Positions 32,843 through 41,508 of a stretch of DNA of 41,508 nt are shown here, piece after piece. Positions within the stretch are counted from its first letter, which is position 1. Each line of letters starts with the position of its first letter. Origin of the DNA: Kineosphaera limosa NBRC 100340 (GTDB lineage Bacteria > Actinomycetota > Actinomycetes > Actinomycetales > Dermatophilaceae); NCBI RefSeq assembly GCF_000298215.1, contig NZ_BAHD01000037.1, positions 1-41,508 of the forward strand. Direction: 5' to 3'. The translations under genes and the position numbers were made by a program. The notes under the pieces were generated by a model. That model made no database searches. It was not told where the DNA came from and saw only the letters and a list, made by a program, of their open reading frames with translations.

Positions 32843-35800
32843 CTACGCCGGATCCGCCTCGAGCCCGGCCGCCAGGCCCGCTTCCAGGGCGGCGATGATC
32901 TTGGGGCGCAGCTGCGCAGCGGAGATGACCTCGTCGACGGAGCCGACGGCGACGGCGCGGTGGATGTCATGCACGCGGTCGAACTCGGAGGCGACCGCCC
33001 CGAGCTTCTCGCTGCGCACGTCGCGGCGGACGGTCGCCAGCTCGGTGGCCAGCGCCGCCCGCTGCGTGTGGTCGGTCTCGGCGGCCATCGCGGCCTCCAG
33101 ATCGCGAACCCGCTCGTCCTGGGCGGTGCGGGTCTCCACGTCGCGGGCGAAGACGACCGCCGCTGCGGGCGCTCCGCCGATGACCGAGGCGAACGACCCC
33201 TCGACGGCGAGCACCGTCATCTGCGGGTTGAGCGCCTTGGAGAACACGACGAACGCGCCGCCGTGGTACCGCGAAATCACACAGAACACTATGGTGCCGT
33301 CGAAGTTGACGATGGACCGGCCGATCTCCGCGCCGTACTCCAACTGCAGGTTGCGCATCGACTCCGGGGAGCCGTCGAAGCCCGAGAGGTTGGCCAGCAC
33401 CACGAGCGGCCGGTTGCCGCTGGCCGCGTTGATCGCCCGCGCGGTCTTCTTCGACGACTTCGGGAACAGGGTGCCGGCCGTGTACGTGTCCGGCCCGTCG
33501 GTCGGCGGGTACCCGCGCCGGGGCACGGCCCGCGACTCGATCCCGATGAGACACACCGGAATACCGCCGATGTGGGCGTCCTGCACGACGCTGGTGTCGG
33601 CGTCGGCCATGCCGGCCCACCGCTCCAGGGTCGGGTAATCCTGGTCCGCGAGCGCAGACATCACTGTGCGGATGTCGAAGGCCTTCTTGCGGTCCGGATT
33701 GGTCGCCGGAGAGAAGATGTCGCCGACCGTCGCGAACCCCGAGATCGCCGGGTCGTGCGGGAACAGCGTGACGTCGCGGTCGCTCGGGTCGCTCGTCAGG
33801 ACCCGCCGCGGCCCACCCTCGCCGGGCGCGACGTAGGTGTGGTCGTAGTGCGCCATGAGCACGCGGATCGCGGACGCCAGGTCCGGCGCCCAGTACTGCG
33901 CCTGCCCGTTGGGGCCCATGACCCGGTCGTACCCGCCGATGCCGTAGTTGTCTTCGGCCGAGACGCCACCGGAGAAGTCCAGCGACTGCTTGCCCGTCAG
34001 CACCATCGCCGAGTCCGGGGTCATGACCAGGATGCCCTTGGTGTGCATGAGCATCGTCGCCTCGGCGTTCCAGTACGGCTGCGCGCCGACGTTGATGCCC
34101 GCCACGACGACGTTGATCTCGCCGCCGGCCTGGGTGAACTCCACGATCCGCTTGAGCGCCCGCGCGACCCAGTCCATGTTCTCGGTGCCCGAGTCCATCG
34201 AGATCCGCGCGCCCGCCGAGATCGAGAACCACTCGACCGGCACGCCCAACTCGTCGGCCAGGTCGAGCGCCGCGATGATCCGCCGACACTCCGGCTCCGA
34301 GACGGCGCCGAGGGCCTTGAGCGGGTCGCCGCACAGCAGCACCCGCGTCATCCCTTCCGGATACCGCGGCGTCGGCGTCGAGATGACCCCCACGATGATC
34401 CCGGCGCTGTTCTGCCCGTACGGGCGGTCCACCGGCGCCAGCCGGCCCGTCTCGTCGAGGTCGTACTCGGTCGCCGTGCCGCCGCGGCCCGCGATCATCG
34501 CGTGCAGCGCGTACGGGTAGACCAGGCCGCGACGGCGGGCCAGCACCACCTTGCGGGCGTAGTCGTCCAGGGGCTTGAGGCGCACGCTCGGCGGCCCCTC
34601 GAACGAGGCCACGACACCGGACCCGGGCTGGTAGTGGAACCGGGCGGCGACCGGAGTCGGTGTGCCGTCGGGCGCCAGGATCGAGCCGTCGACGAGCACC
34701 TCCTCGATACCCGCACCCGCGGTGACCGGCGCGATCTTGCGGCGCAGCGCCCCCAGCTGGTCAGGGTCGGCGTCGATCGGCGGCCAGATGTGCACCCACA
34801 CGTAGTTCATGTCGAGGCGCTCTCCGCGGGCGCCGGCCTCCGCGCGGGCCCGTCGAATCGCCTCCAGGCAGTTGGCGACCGCGCGCTCGGCGTGCGGCAC
34901 CCCGACGACCCGACCCGACTCGTCGCGCACCACCGCGACCTGACGCACCTGCGCCAACGCGACGAGCCGCTGATCGGACTCGTTGCCGCGGGCCACGGCC
35001 CGGTAGAGCAGCACGTCCTCTGGGGCGTCCAGGCGGGTCAGGTCGAAGTCGCGCAGCCGCCACAGGTTCAGCCTGCGGCCCACCATCGGGTGCACCCCGC
35101 GCACGAGCACGTCCTCTTCGAGGGTGCCGTCGGGTTGCGGACGGAAGATGAAGTAGCCGACCGGGCGGCCGTCGCCGGGGCTGACCGCGATCGAGACGCG
35201 CCGCACCGCGTGGGCGATGTCGAGTCCCGTGAGCTGGCGAGCGAGGGCGTCGCTGGCCTCCTGCGGGTCTTCCGGCAGGTCCGGCCAGCCGAGGTAGAGG
35301 TCGACCGCCACCTGCGCGCCCGGGACCGACGTGGCGGCCACCTGCTCCGCCAGGCACTGCACGAGCGGACTGCCGGGCCTCAGCTCGCCGACCTGCCCGA
35401 CCGTGGTGATGACGTGCCGCGGCAAATGGTCCAGCTCGTAGTCGGCGACCGCGAACGGCCGCCCGGAGCAGGCGAGTTCGCGCAGGTCGCGCAGCCCGTG
35501 GTCGCGGTAGTGGCGCTTGATGAGCACGGCCAGCATCGGCTCGTCGGCGGGCACCTGGCCGTCTTCGAGCCGCTCCGCGAGAAAGCGAACGATCTGCTCG
35601 GGGATGGCCACGAGCTCGTCGACCCGACCGTCGCGTTCGGGCCCGGCGGGGGTGCGGGCGATGGCGGCCAACTGGGCGCGGACCCCGCCGAGGGCACTGG
35701 CCCGCTCGGCATCGACGAGCGGCTGGTCGAACCAGCGGAACTTCACGCTGCGGGCCAGGTCACCGACGACGGGGTGCCGCAACTGGGTGGCCAGCACGAG

Positions 35801-38497
35801 CCGATCGAGCAGGTCCCGCGCCTCCCAGTCCAACGGCGGCGGCGGAGGCGGCTCCGCCAGCCACCGCTGCAGCAGGCTGACCACCAGGTCGATCTGCTGC
35901 GCCGCCCGCTGCTGAGCCAAAAACACCCGAAAGACCGCGCGCTCCAGCTCCGGCGTGCGCTCCAGCCCCTCGACGTCGTAATGGGCCAACACGCGCCGCA
36001 GCCGCGCCCGGAACGACTCCGGCAGCGCCCCCCGCTCCGGGTCGAGGCTGTGCAAGTAGGTGTGGAAGTGCTCGCGGGGGCTGTGCACCTGATTCTCCAG
36101 ATGCAGGTCCTCGCCCAGCGGCCGATTGCGAGACAGCTCGGCGACGTCGGCGAACGCCTCCAGCATCCCCAGCTCCTCGCGCAGCGGCGATCGCCCAGCG
36201 GCGACCAGCGCGTCGCGGGTCTTCAGATAACCGGAGAGGGTGCCGCCGTTGTCGCGAGTGTCGACGTCGTAGCCCAGCAGCGCCGCGGAGAGGTCCGCGA
36301 TGAGCCTCGTGGCTCGCTCCCGCGGATCGCCGGGCAGCGCGTCGCCCTCGGGCAACTCGACCTCCGGGCCGGCCTGCGGCTGCGGCTCGACCGGCGCCTC
36401 CACCTCCTCCTCGACCGGCTCGAGGCGCACGAGCGGCGCGCCGGTCTCGACCTGGCTGCCGGCCGCGACCAGCAACTCCTTGACCCGCGCGGTGAACGGC
36501 GCGACGAGCACCGTCTCCATCTTCATCGACTCCAACACCAGCACCGGAGTGCCGGCGCTGACCTGCTCGCCCGCGGCGACAGGCGTGGCGACGACGAGCG
36601 CCGGCGCCGGGGACCGCAACACGCCACCCTCGTCGAGGCTCACCCGATGGGTCACCCCGTCGACCTCCACGAGCTGCGTCGGCCCGTGGGTCGCGGTGAC
36701 GAGGCGGTGGGTCAAACCGCCGATGCTCAGGCGGCTGGTGTGCTCGTCGATGCGGTCGAGGTCGGCGACCACCGTGCGCTGCGGACCGCCGGTCGCCGCG
36801 CCGCCGCTGGCCACGCGCACCCGGAAGCGCTGCGGCCCGACCCGCAGGACCGTCACCGAGTAGGGGGCGCCGCGCAATGTGAGGTCGATGGCGCGCCCGA
36901 CGTCGTGCTGCACCTGCGGGCGGCCGCCCCGGGCCGTCTCCAACAACCGTGTGCGTTCGAGGGCCTCCTGCGCCTCGTAGGCCTCGATGCCGGCGGCGAC
37001 CAGGGCCACTCCGGCATGCCGGCCGGAGACGAGGCGGCCCTGCGCGCGGGCTCGGTCGATCCAGCCGGTGTCGGCCGAGCCGTCGATGACCTCGGGCGCC
37101 TCGAGGAGGTCGAGGACGAAGCTCTTGTTCGTCGCGCCGCCTTCGATGATGACGGTCGTCTCGGCCATGGCCCGCCGCAGCCGCGCGAGCGCTTCGTCGC
37201 GGTCGGCGCCCACCGCGATGATCTTGGCGATCATCGAATCGAAGTCGGCGGGAATCTCGTCGCCCTGGGCCACGCCCGTGTCGACGCGGATGCCCGGCCC
37301 GCTGGGCAGGTCCAGGAGGGCGATGCGCCCGGGGGCGGGGGCGAAGTCGCGGTCGGGGTCCTCGGCGTTGAGGCGGGCCTCGACGGCATGCCCGATCTGC
37401 CGCGGCCGCTCTCCGGTCAGTCTGCCGCCCGCGGCAACGTGGATCTGCAACCCGACCAAGTCGGTGCCGGTGACGGCCTCGGTGATGGGGTGCTCGACCT
37501 GCAGGCGGGTGTTGACCTCGAGGAACGCGAACAACTGCTCCTGCGGTTGATACAGGAACTCGACGGTGCCGGCGCCGGAGTAGCCGACCGCGATCGCCAG
37601 CCGCTCGGCCGCCTCGCGCAGCTGCTGCGCCTGCTCGTCGGTGAGCACCGGGGAGGCGGACTCCTCGATGACCTTCTGGTTGCGCCGCTGCACCGAGCAG
37701 TCGCGCACGCCGATGGCCCACGCGGTGCCCTGCCCGTCGGTGATGACCTGCACCTCGACGTGCCGGGCGCCGGTGACCAGCCGCTCGAGAAAGACGACGC
37801 CGGAGCCGAACGCCCGCAGCGCCTCGTCGCGGGTGCGCTCGAAGGCGTCGGCCAGTTGCTCGTCGGAGTCGACCCGGCGGATCCCGCGCCCGCCGCCGCC
37901 GGCCGTGGCCTTGAGCATGAGCGGGTAGCCGATCTGCGCGGCCGCCGCCGTCGCCGCTTCGAGAGTGTCGACGCCGCCGCCGCTCCAGGGCGCCACCGGC
38001 ACCCCGACCTCCTGCGCGATGAGCTTGGAGCCGATCTTGTCGCCCAACTTGCGCATCGCCTCCGGGCTGGGGCCGATGAACGTGATGCCCAGCCGCGCGC
38101 ACAGGGCGGCGAACTCGGCGTCCTCGGCGACGAATCCCCACCCGACCCACACCGCGTCGGCGCCCGTCTCGCGCAGCGCCCGCTCCAGCAACCCGTGGTC
38201 CAGGTACGGCCGGTTCGCCGCGGGACCCAGGTTGTACGCCTGATCCGCCTCGCGCACGAACATCGCGCGCCGCTCACCCTCGGTGTGCAGCGCGACCGTC
38301 TCGATCCGGCCCGCCGCGCCCCGCTGGGGACCGCCGTTGCGGGCGTTGAGGTCGCGGACCGCGTGGATCAGCCGCATCGCCGCCTCGCCACGGTTGACGA
38401 TCGCGATCCGTCGCGGCAGCGTCACCGTCGTCTCGCCGGCTGACGAAGCATCGTCGGTGGTGGGCGACTCGGTGGTCTGCGTGTTCGTCGAGTTCAT
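32843..38497 (-). CDS. Single-chain multidomain acetyl/acyl-CoA carboxylase
   Basis: A 1,884-residue biotin enzyme that makes malonyl-CoA or a related carboxylated acyl-CoA. Domain order is that of eukaryotic ACC. Biotin carboxylase occupies about residues 28-480, with 'RRIAIVNRGEAAMR', a Gly-rich ATP-grasp loop from Lys196 and 'EVNTRLQVEHPITEA'. The biotin carrier domain has Lys659 in 'VLESMKMETV'. A long central region (~700-1320) resembles no bacterial subunit, and the carboxyltransferase follows (~1325-1865, 'GGTATEYDLDETG', 'LTGKQSLDFSGGVSAEDN'). ATG 38497 lies just before the polar N-terminus and 27 residues before the biotin carboxylase. A GGAGG sits 12 nt upstream, further than usual. 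It is apparently monocistronic. Acyl preference is unknown. Confidence 0.9.
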   Translation of the reverse strand: MNSTNTQTTESPTTDDASSAGETTVTLPRRIAIVNRGEAAMRLIHAVRDLNARNGGPQRGAAGRIETVALHTEGERRAMFVREADQAYNLGPAANRPYLDHGLLERALRETGADAVWVGWGFVAEDAEFAALCARLGITFIGPSPEAMRKLGDKIGSKLIAQEVGVPVAPWSGGGVDTLEAATAAAAQIGYPLMLKATAGGGGRGIRRVDSDEQLADAFERTRDEALRAFGSGVVFLERLVTGARHVEVQVITDGQGTAWAIGVRDCSVQRRNQKVIEESASPVLTDEQAQQLREAAERLAIAVGYSGAGTVEFLYQPQEQLFAFLEVNTRLQVEHPITEAVTGTDLVGLQIHVAAGGRLTGERPRQIGHAVEARLNAEDPDRDFAPAPGRIALLDLPSGPGIRVDTGVAQGDEIPADFDSMIAKIIAVGADRDEALARLRRAMAETTVIIEGGATNKSFVLDLLEAPEVIDGSADTGWIDRARAQGRLVSGRHAGVALVAAGIEAYEAQEALERTRLLETARGGRPQVQHDVGRAIDLTLRGAPYSVTVLRVGPQRFRVRVASGGAATGGPQRTVVADLDRIDEHTSRLSIGGLTHRLVTATHGPTQLVEVDGVTHRVSLDEGGVLRSPAPALVVATPVAAGEQVSAGTPVLVLESMKMETVLVAPFTARVKELLVAAGSQVETGAPLVRLEPVEEEVEAPVEPQPQAGPEVELPEGDALPGDPRERATRLIADLSAALLGYDVDTRDNGGTLSGYLKTRDALVAAGRSPLREELGMLEAFADVAELSRNRPLGEDLHLENQVHSPREHFHTYLHSLDPERGALPESFRARLRRVLAHYDVEGLERTPELERAVFRVFLAQQRAAQQIDLVVSLLQRWLAEPPPPPPLDWEARDLLDRLVLATQLRHPVVGDLARSVKFRWFDQPLVDAERASALGGVRAQLAAIARTPAGPERDGRVDELVAIPEQIVRFLAERLEDGQVPADEPMLAVLIKRHYRDHGLRDLRELACSGRPFAVADYELDHLPRHVITTVGQVGELRPGSPLVQCLAEQVAATSVPGAQVAVDLYLGWPDLPEDPQEASDALARQLTGLDIAHAVRRVSIAVSPGDGRPVGYFIFRPQPDGTLEEDVLVRGVHPMVGRRLNLWRLRDFDLTRLDAPEDVLLYRAVARGNESDQRLVALAQVRQVAVVRDESGRVVGVPHAERAVANCLEAIRRARAEAGARGERLDMNYVWVHIWPPIDADPDQLGALRRKIAPVTAGAGIEEVLVDGSILAPDGTPTPVAARFHYQPGSGVVASFEGPPSVRLKPLDDYARKVVLARRRGLVYPYALHAMIAGRGGTATEYDLDETGRLAPVDRPYGQNSAGIIVGVISTPTPRYPEGMTRVLLCGDPLKALGAVSEPECRRIIAALDLADELGVPVEWFSISAGARISMDSGTENMDWVARALKRIVEFTQAGGEINVVVAGINVGAQPYWNAEATMLMHTKGILVMTPDSAMVLTGKQSLDFSGGVSAEDNYGIGGYDRVMGPNGQAQYWAPDLASAIRVLMAHYDHTYVAPGEGGPRRVLTSDPSDRDVTLFPHDPAISGFATVGDIFSPATNPDRKKAFDIRTVMSALADQDYPTLERWAGMADADTSVVQDAHIGGIPVCLIGIESRAVPRRGYPPTDGPDTYTAGTLFPKSSKKTARAINAASGNRPLVVLANLSGFDGSPESMRNLQLEYGAEIGRSIVNFDGTIVFCVISRYHGGAFVVFSKALNPQMTVLAVEGSFASVIGGAPAAAVVFARDVETRTAQDERVRDLEAAMAAETDHTQRAALATELATVRRDVRSEKLGAVASEFDRVHDIHRAVAVGSVDEVISAAQLRPKIIAALEAGLAAGLEADPA

Positions 38498-38689
38498 GGG
38501 GCGGGTCGACCTCCGAGGCGCCGACTGGGGGGCAAGGACAGGTGAGCAGGTGGGCCTGACGCGAAAGCCTGCCATCTTCGGTGCCCTACGAACGAGTAAC
38601 GAGGGCGTTCATCGCGCCCCCGCGAGCATAGGTGGGAGGCACGACTGCTGGACCATCCACCGGACGACCGGGCTCCTGTCGGGCCGAGC

Positions 38690-39241
38690 TCAGTCCGCCC
38701 AGCGGCCGGGGGTGAGAGTGACCTCGAAGGGAACCGACGCTGTCCAACCGTCCTGCGGGCCGACCTGCGCGGCCAACTCGAACCGCGCGTCGCGCAGCTC
38801 ATAGGCGGTCAGCGTGAGTTCGTCGGGGTCGACGATCCAGTAGGCGGGCGTCCCGGCTCGCTCGTACCGTTCGCGTTTGAGCACGCGGTCGATACGTCGG
38901 CTGCTCGGAGACAGCACCTCGACCGCCAGCTCGGGGCGGCCGGGCAGGCCGCGGTCGTCGAACTGGTCGCGGCGGGCGACGAGCAGGTCGGGTTCGAGAA
39001 CCGAGTCTTCGGAGAGGTCGATGTCCAGCGGCGCTCCGAGAATCCGAAGGTGCTCGGGACAGGCGGGCCACAACTGGTTGTAGAGGCCAAAAACCACGAT
39101 CTGATGGATGGGTCGCGGGGCGGCACTCACGATGAGCGCGCCGTCGAGGAGCTCGTACCGGTGGCGCTCATCGGGCAGCGCGTCGCGCTCGGAGCGGGTC
39201 CAGACCCGATCGTCGTGGATCGTCGTGGTCATGATTGTCAT
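38690..39241 (-). CDS. Uma2 family (DUF820) endonuclease-like protein
   Basis: A 183-residue protein with the PD-(D/E)XK nuclease-like fold of Uma2: 'YELLDGALIVSAAP' at the N-terminus, Asp in 'VLEPDLLVARRD', Glu in 'PELAVEVLSPSSRRID' followed by Lys in 'RVLKRERYERAG', and 'AYWIVDPDELTLTAYEL'. All expected acidic and Lys positions are kept, so it may be active. The biological role of the family is poorly known. The ATG at 39241 is preceded by AGGGGG. It lies downstream of asd after a strong hairpin and is probably separately transcribed. Confidence 0.88.
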   Translation of the reverse strand: MTIMTTTIHDDRVWTRSERDALPDERHRYELLDGALIVSAAPRPIHQIVVFGLYNQLWPACPEHLRILGAPLDIDLSEDSVLEPDLLVARRDQFDDRGLPGRPELAVEVLSPSSRRIDRVLKRERYERAGTPAYWIVDPDELTLTAYELRDARFELAAQVGPQDGWTASVPFEVTLTPGRWAD

Positions 39242-39294
39242 GGTGCCCCCTGCGGGTCGGTCGTGCCAGATGCATGCGCTCACCCTGCCCGAAT

Positions 39295-39352
39295 CCAGGC
39301 GCCAAAGAGCCCGGCCATCCACAGGGCTGTGGATAACCGGGCTCCCAGGCGC
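39295..39352. terminator. asd terminator hairpin containing a perfect DnaA box, flanked by direct repeats
   Basis: Arms 39307-39324 and 39327-39344 are 18 bases each and pair except for two adjacent positions. On the minus strand the structure contains TTATCCACA, the exact DnaA-box consensus (39328-39336, read as TGTGGATAA on plus), facing a two-mismatch copy in the other arm. The 8-mer CCAGGCGC flanks it at 39295-39302 and 39345-39352. It begins 12 nt after the asd stop. Confidence 0.65.
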
Positions 39353-39363
39353 TAGAGGCTCGT

Positions 39364-40425
<1,062 letters not shown>

Positions 40426-40632
40426 CTACCCGCCGCAGCGGTTCGCATCGCGGTCAGTAGCCGCCTCTACACCTCTCTAGTGAACTCGCGAGACGGAGCC
40501 ATCGAACGCTCGCCAAGCCATCCCCTCCGGTCGGTAGCCGATTCTGCCGCGCTCTTCGATTGACGGTAGATATCGACAGACATGCCTGGCAACACTCGCA
40601 CCGGTATGCCGATGTCGCTGTCTTCGGCTGTC

Positions 40633-40660
40633 TTGCATTCGCCGCAGATTTTCCTATACC
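40633..40660 (+). promoter_or_regulatory. Candidate promoter with plus orientation
   Basis: TTGCAT (40633-40638) and TATACC (40655-40660) are separated by 16 bp. This is the closest match to a sigma-70 promoter in the gap and would give a leader of about 235 nt for the gene at 40903, or drive a small RNA. Confidence 0.35.
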
Positions 40661-40902
40661 CGGTAATCGTCGACGCCGACGATGCCCGCCGCTACTCGTG
40701 TATTGCGCTGGCTCGCGATATGCCTAGACACCTGCAGAGGCGCTGACGGCCGGACCAGCACCCATGGGACCAGCCGATTCGCCAGCCGATTTCGACCGGG
40801 CGATCCGACCGGGCGGCCCACCCCGCGCACTCGGTGGGCGAGGATAGGTGGACGATCCTCAGCGATCGACGGACCAACGGAGTGACCGGGCAAAGGAACG
40901 GA

Positions 40903-41454
40903 ATGAGCGGACCGAAACGAGGCAGGAGCAAGAAGCGCGGACGACAGCAGGCCGATGCGGCCCGCACGGGCAAAGCCGCCAGGCAGACCACCCCGGCGCC
41001 GGAAGGATCGGGGCAGTCGACGAGCAGCCCAACCCCCCGTGCGGACAGCGAGAGTCGCCGCGCAGCCCAGACCAGGGGCGCCGCGATCCGCTCGCAGGAG
41101 GCCAGGCTCGGTCTCGGCTGGGTGGTCGTGGCGGCGGTGTCGGTCATCATCGCCGCCGCGCTCGCCTGGACTCCACCGGAGGCGTCCCTGCTGCTCAAGG
41201 CCTGCATCGCGGTCGTCGGGACGACGGTGGCGGTGCTGCTCATCCGCGCCGTGCGCTCGATGCGCGGACAAAAGGGGGCCCGCCCGGTCACTCCCGGCAA
41301 CGCCATGACGTTCGCGGGCCTGGCGGTGGTGCTGCTCGGCCCGGTCCTCACGCACCGCTGGGAGGGCTGGTTCGGTCTCGTCCCGACCGGCCTGGGCCTG
41401 ATCATCGTCCTCTTGGGCGCCCGCCGCCAACGCCGCGAGCGCGACCCCAGCTAA
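40903..41454 (+). CDS. Small multi-pass membrane protein, hypothetical
   Basis: A 183-residue protein not assigned to a family. The N-terminal ~68 residues are highly basic and low in hydrophobicity ('GPKRGRSKKRGRQQ'), a probable cytosolic nucleic-acid- or phospholipid-binding tail. Four hydrophobic segments follow ('GWVVVAAVSVIIAAALAW', 'ACIAVVGTTVAVLLIRAV', 'FAGLAVVLLGPVL', 'GLVPTGLGLIIVLLG'), and the end is basic again. AAAGGAACGG precedes the ATG at 40903, which is preferred over an in-frame GTG at 40834. Confidence 0.7.
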   Translation: MSGPKRGRSKKRGRQQADAARTGKAARQTTPAPEGSGQSTSSPTPRADSESRRAAQTRGAAIRSQEARLGLGWVVVAAVSVIIAAALAWTPPEASLLLKACIAVVGTTVAVLLIRAVRSMRGQKGARPVTPGNAMTFAGLAVVLLGPVLTHRWEGWFGLVPTGLGLIIVLLGARRQRRERDPS

Positions 41455-41494
41455 CCGACGCCTCCACCCCCGTTCGGCGCCGTTCGGCAGAGCG

Positions 41495-41508
41495 GGCAGC
41501 ATGCTGCC
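41495..41508. repeat. Perfect 14-bp palindrome at the window edge
   Basis: GGCAGCATGCTGCC is fully self-complementary and occupies the last 14 bases. The window also begins with GGCAGCA. If these are contig ends, it may be an assembly boundary effect. Confidence 0.6.

Noticed and set aside
32801-38443. An 1,880-codon open frame on the plus strand opposite the carboxylase
   Set aside because: It is the antisense shadow of a clear biotin carboxylase/carboxyltransferase gene, with Arg/His/Asp-rich composition and no domain motifs.

Overview
The window is about 41.5 kb of very GC-rich, densely packed DNA. Start/stop overlaps of the ATGA/GTGA type, frequent GTG starts and a multidomain biotin carboxylase point to an actinobacterium. 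The gene content fits Micrococcales such as Dermatophilaceae/Intrasporangiaceae, but that placement is only a guess. No rRNA, tRNA, CRISPR array, insertion sequence or phage gene was recognised; it looks like ordinary chromosome with accessory islands.

Layout. (1) 1-4433: a sugar-catabolism operon (Gfo/Idh/MocA dehydrogenase, DUF993 protein broken by a one-base frameshift, sugar phosphate isomerase/epimerase, then a BadF/NAGK-type kinase) behind a recognisable promoter with LacI-type palindromes. (2) 4480-6272, minus: MFS exporter and ArsR-type regulator, overlapping. (3) 6423-8075: a secreted protein-arginine deiminase of the animal PAD type. (4) 8202-12040: choline dehydrogenase and BCCT choline transporter (glycine-betaine osmoprotection). 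(5) 12089-14404: MmpL/RND exporter, with a 17-bp perfect inverted repeat around its start. (6) 14441-21109: a membrane-anchored hypothetical protein, a two-gene heterodimeric ABC exporter in which one nucleotide site has decayed, and a LuxR-type two-component system converging on it. (7) 21229-29404: acyltransferase, oxidoreductase, Nei2-type DNA glycosylase with a VOC protein, alpha/beta hydrolase, DUF4230 protein, a 0.5-kb non-coding repeat array, a second VOC protein with a switch-like leader, and mtnA. (8) 29515-32617: CPBP protease divergent from a second two-component system. (9) 32843-41454: a 1,884-residue single-chain acyl-CoA carboxylase, a Uma2 nuclease-like protein, asd and a small membrane protein.

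Two features run through the window. Six genes have a TANNNT -10 hexamer 5-7 nt before the start codon and little or no Shine-Dalgarno sequence, which suggests leaderless transcripts and fixes several starts. The convergent intergenic spaces carry unusual structure: the 136-138-bp repeat array at 27151-27690, a long near-perfect inverted repeat at 32651-32758, and, downstream of asd, a hairpin holding a perfect DnaA box. The best candidates for something undescribed are the repeat array, the possible translational switch upstream of the VOC gene at 28149, the secreted PAD and the eukaryote-like one-chain carboxylase.
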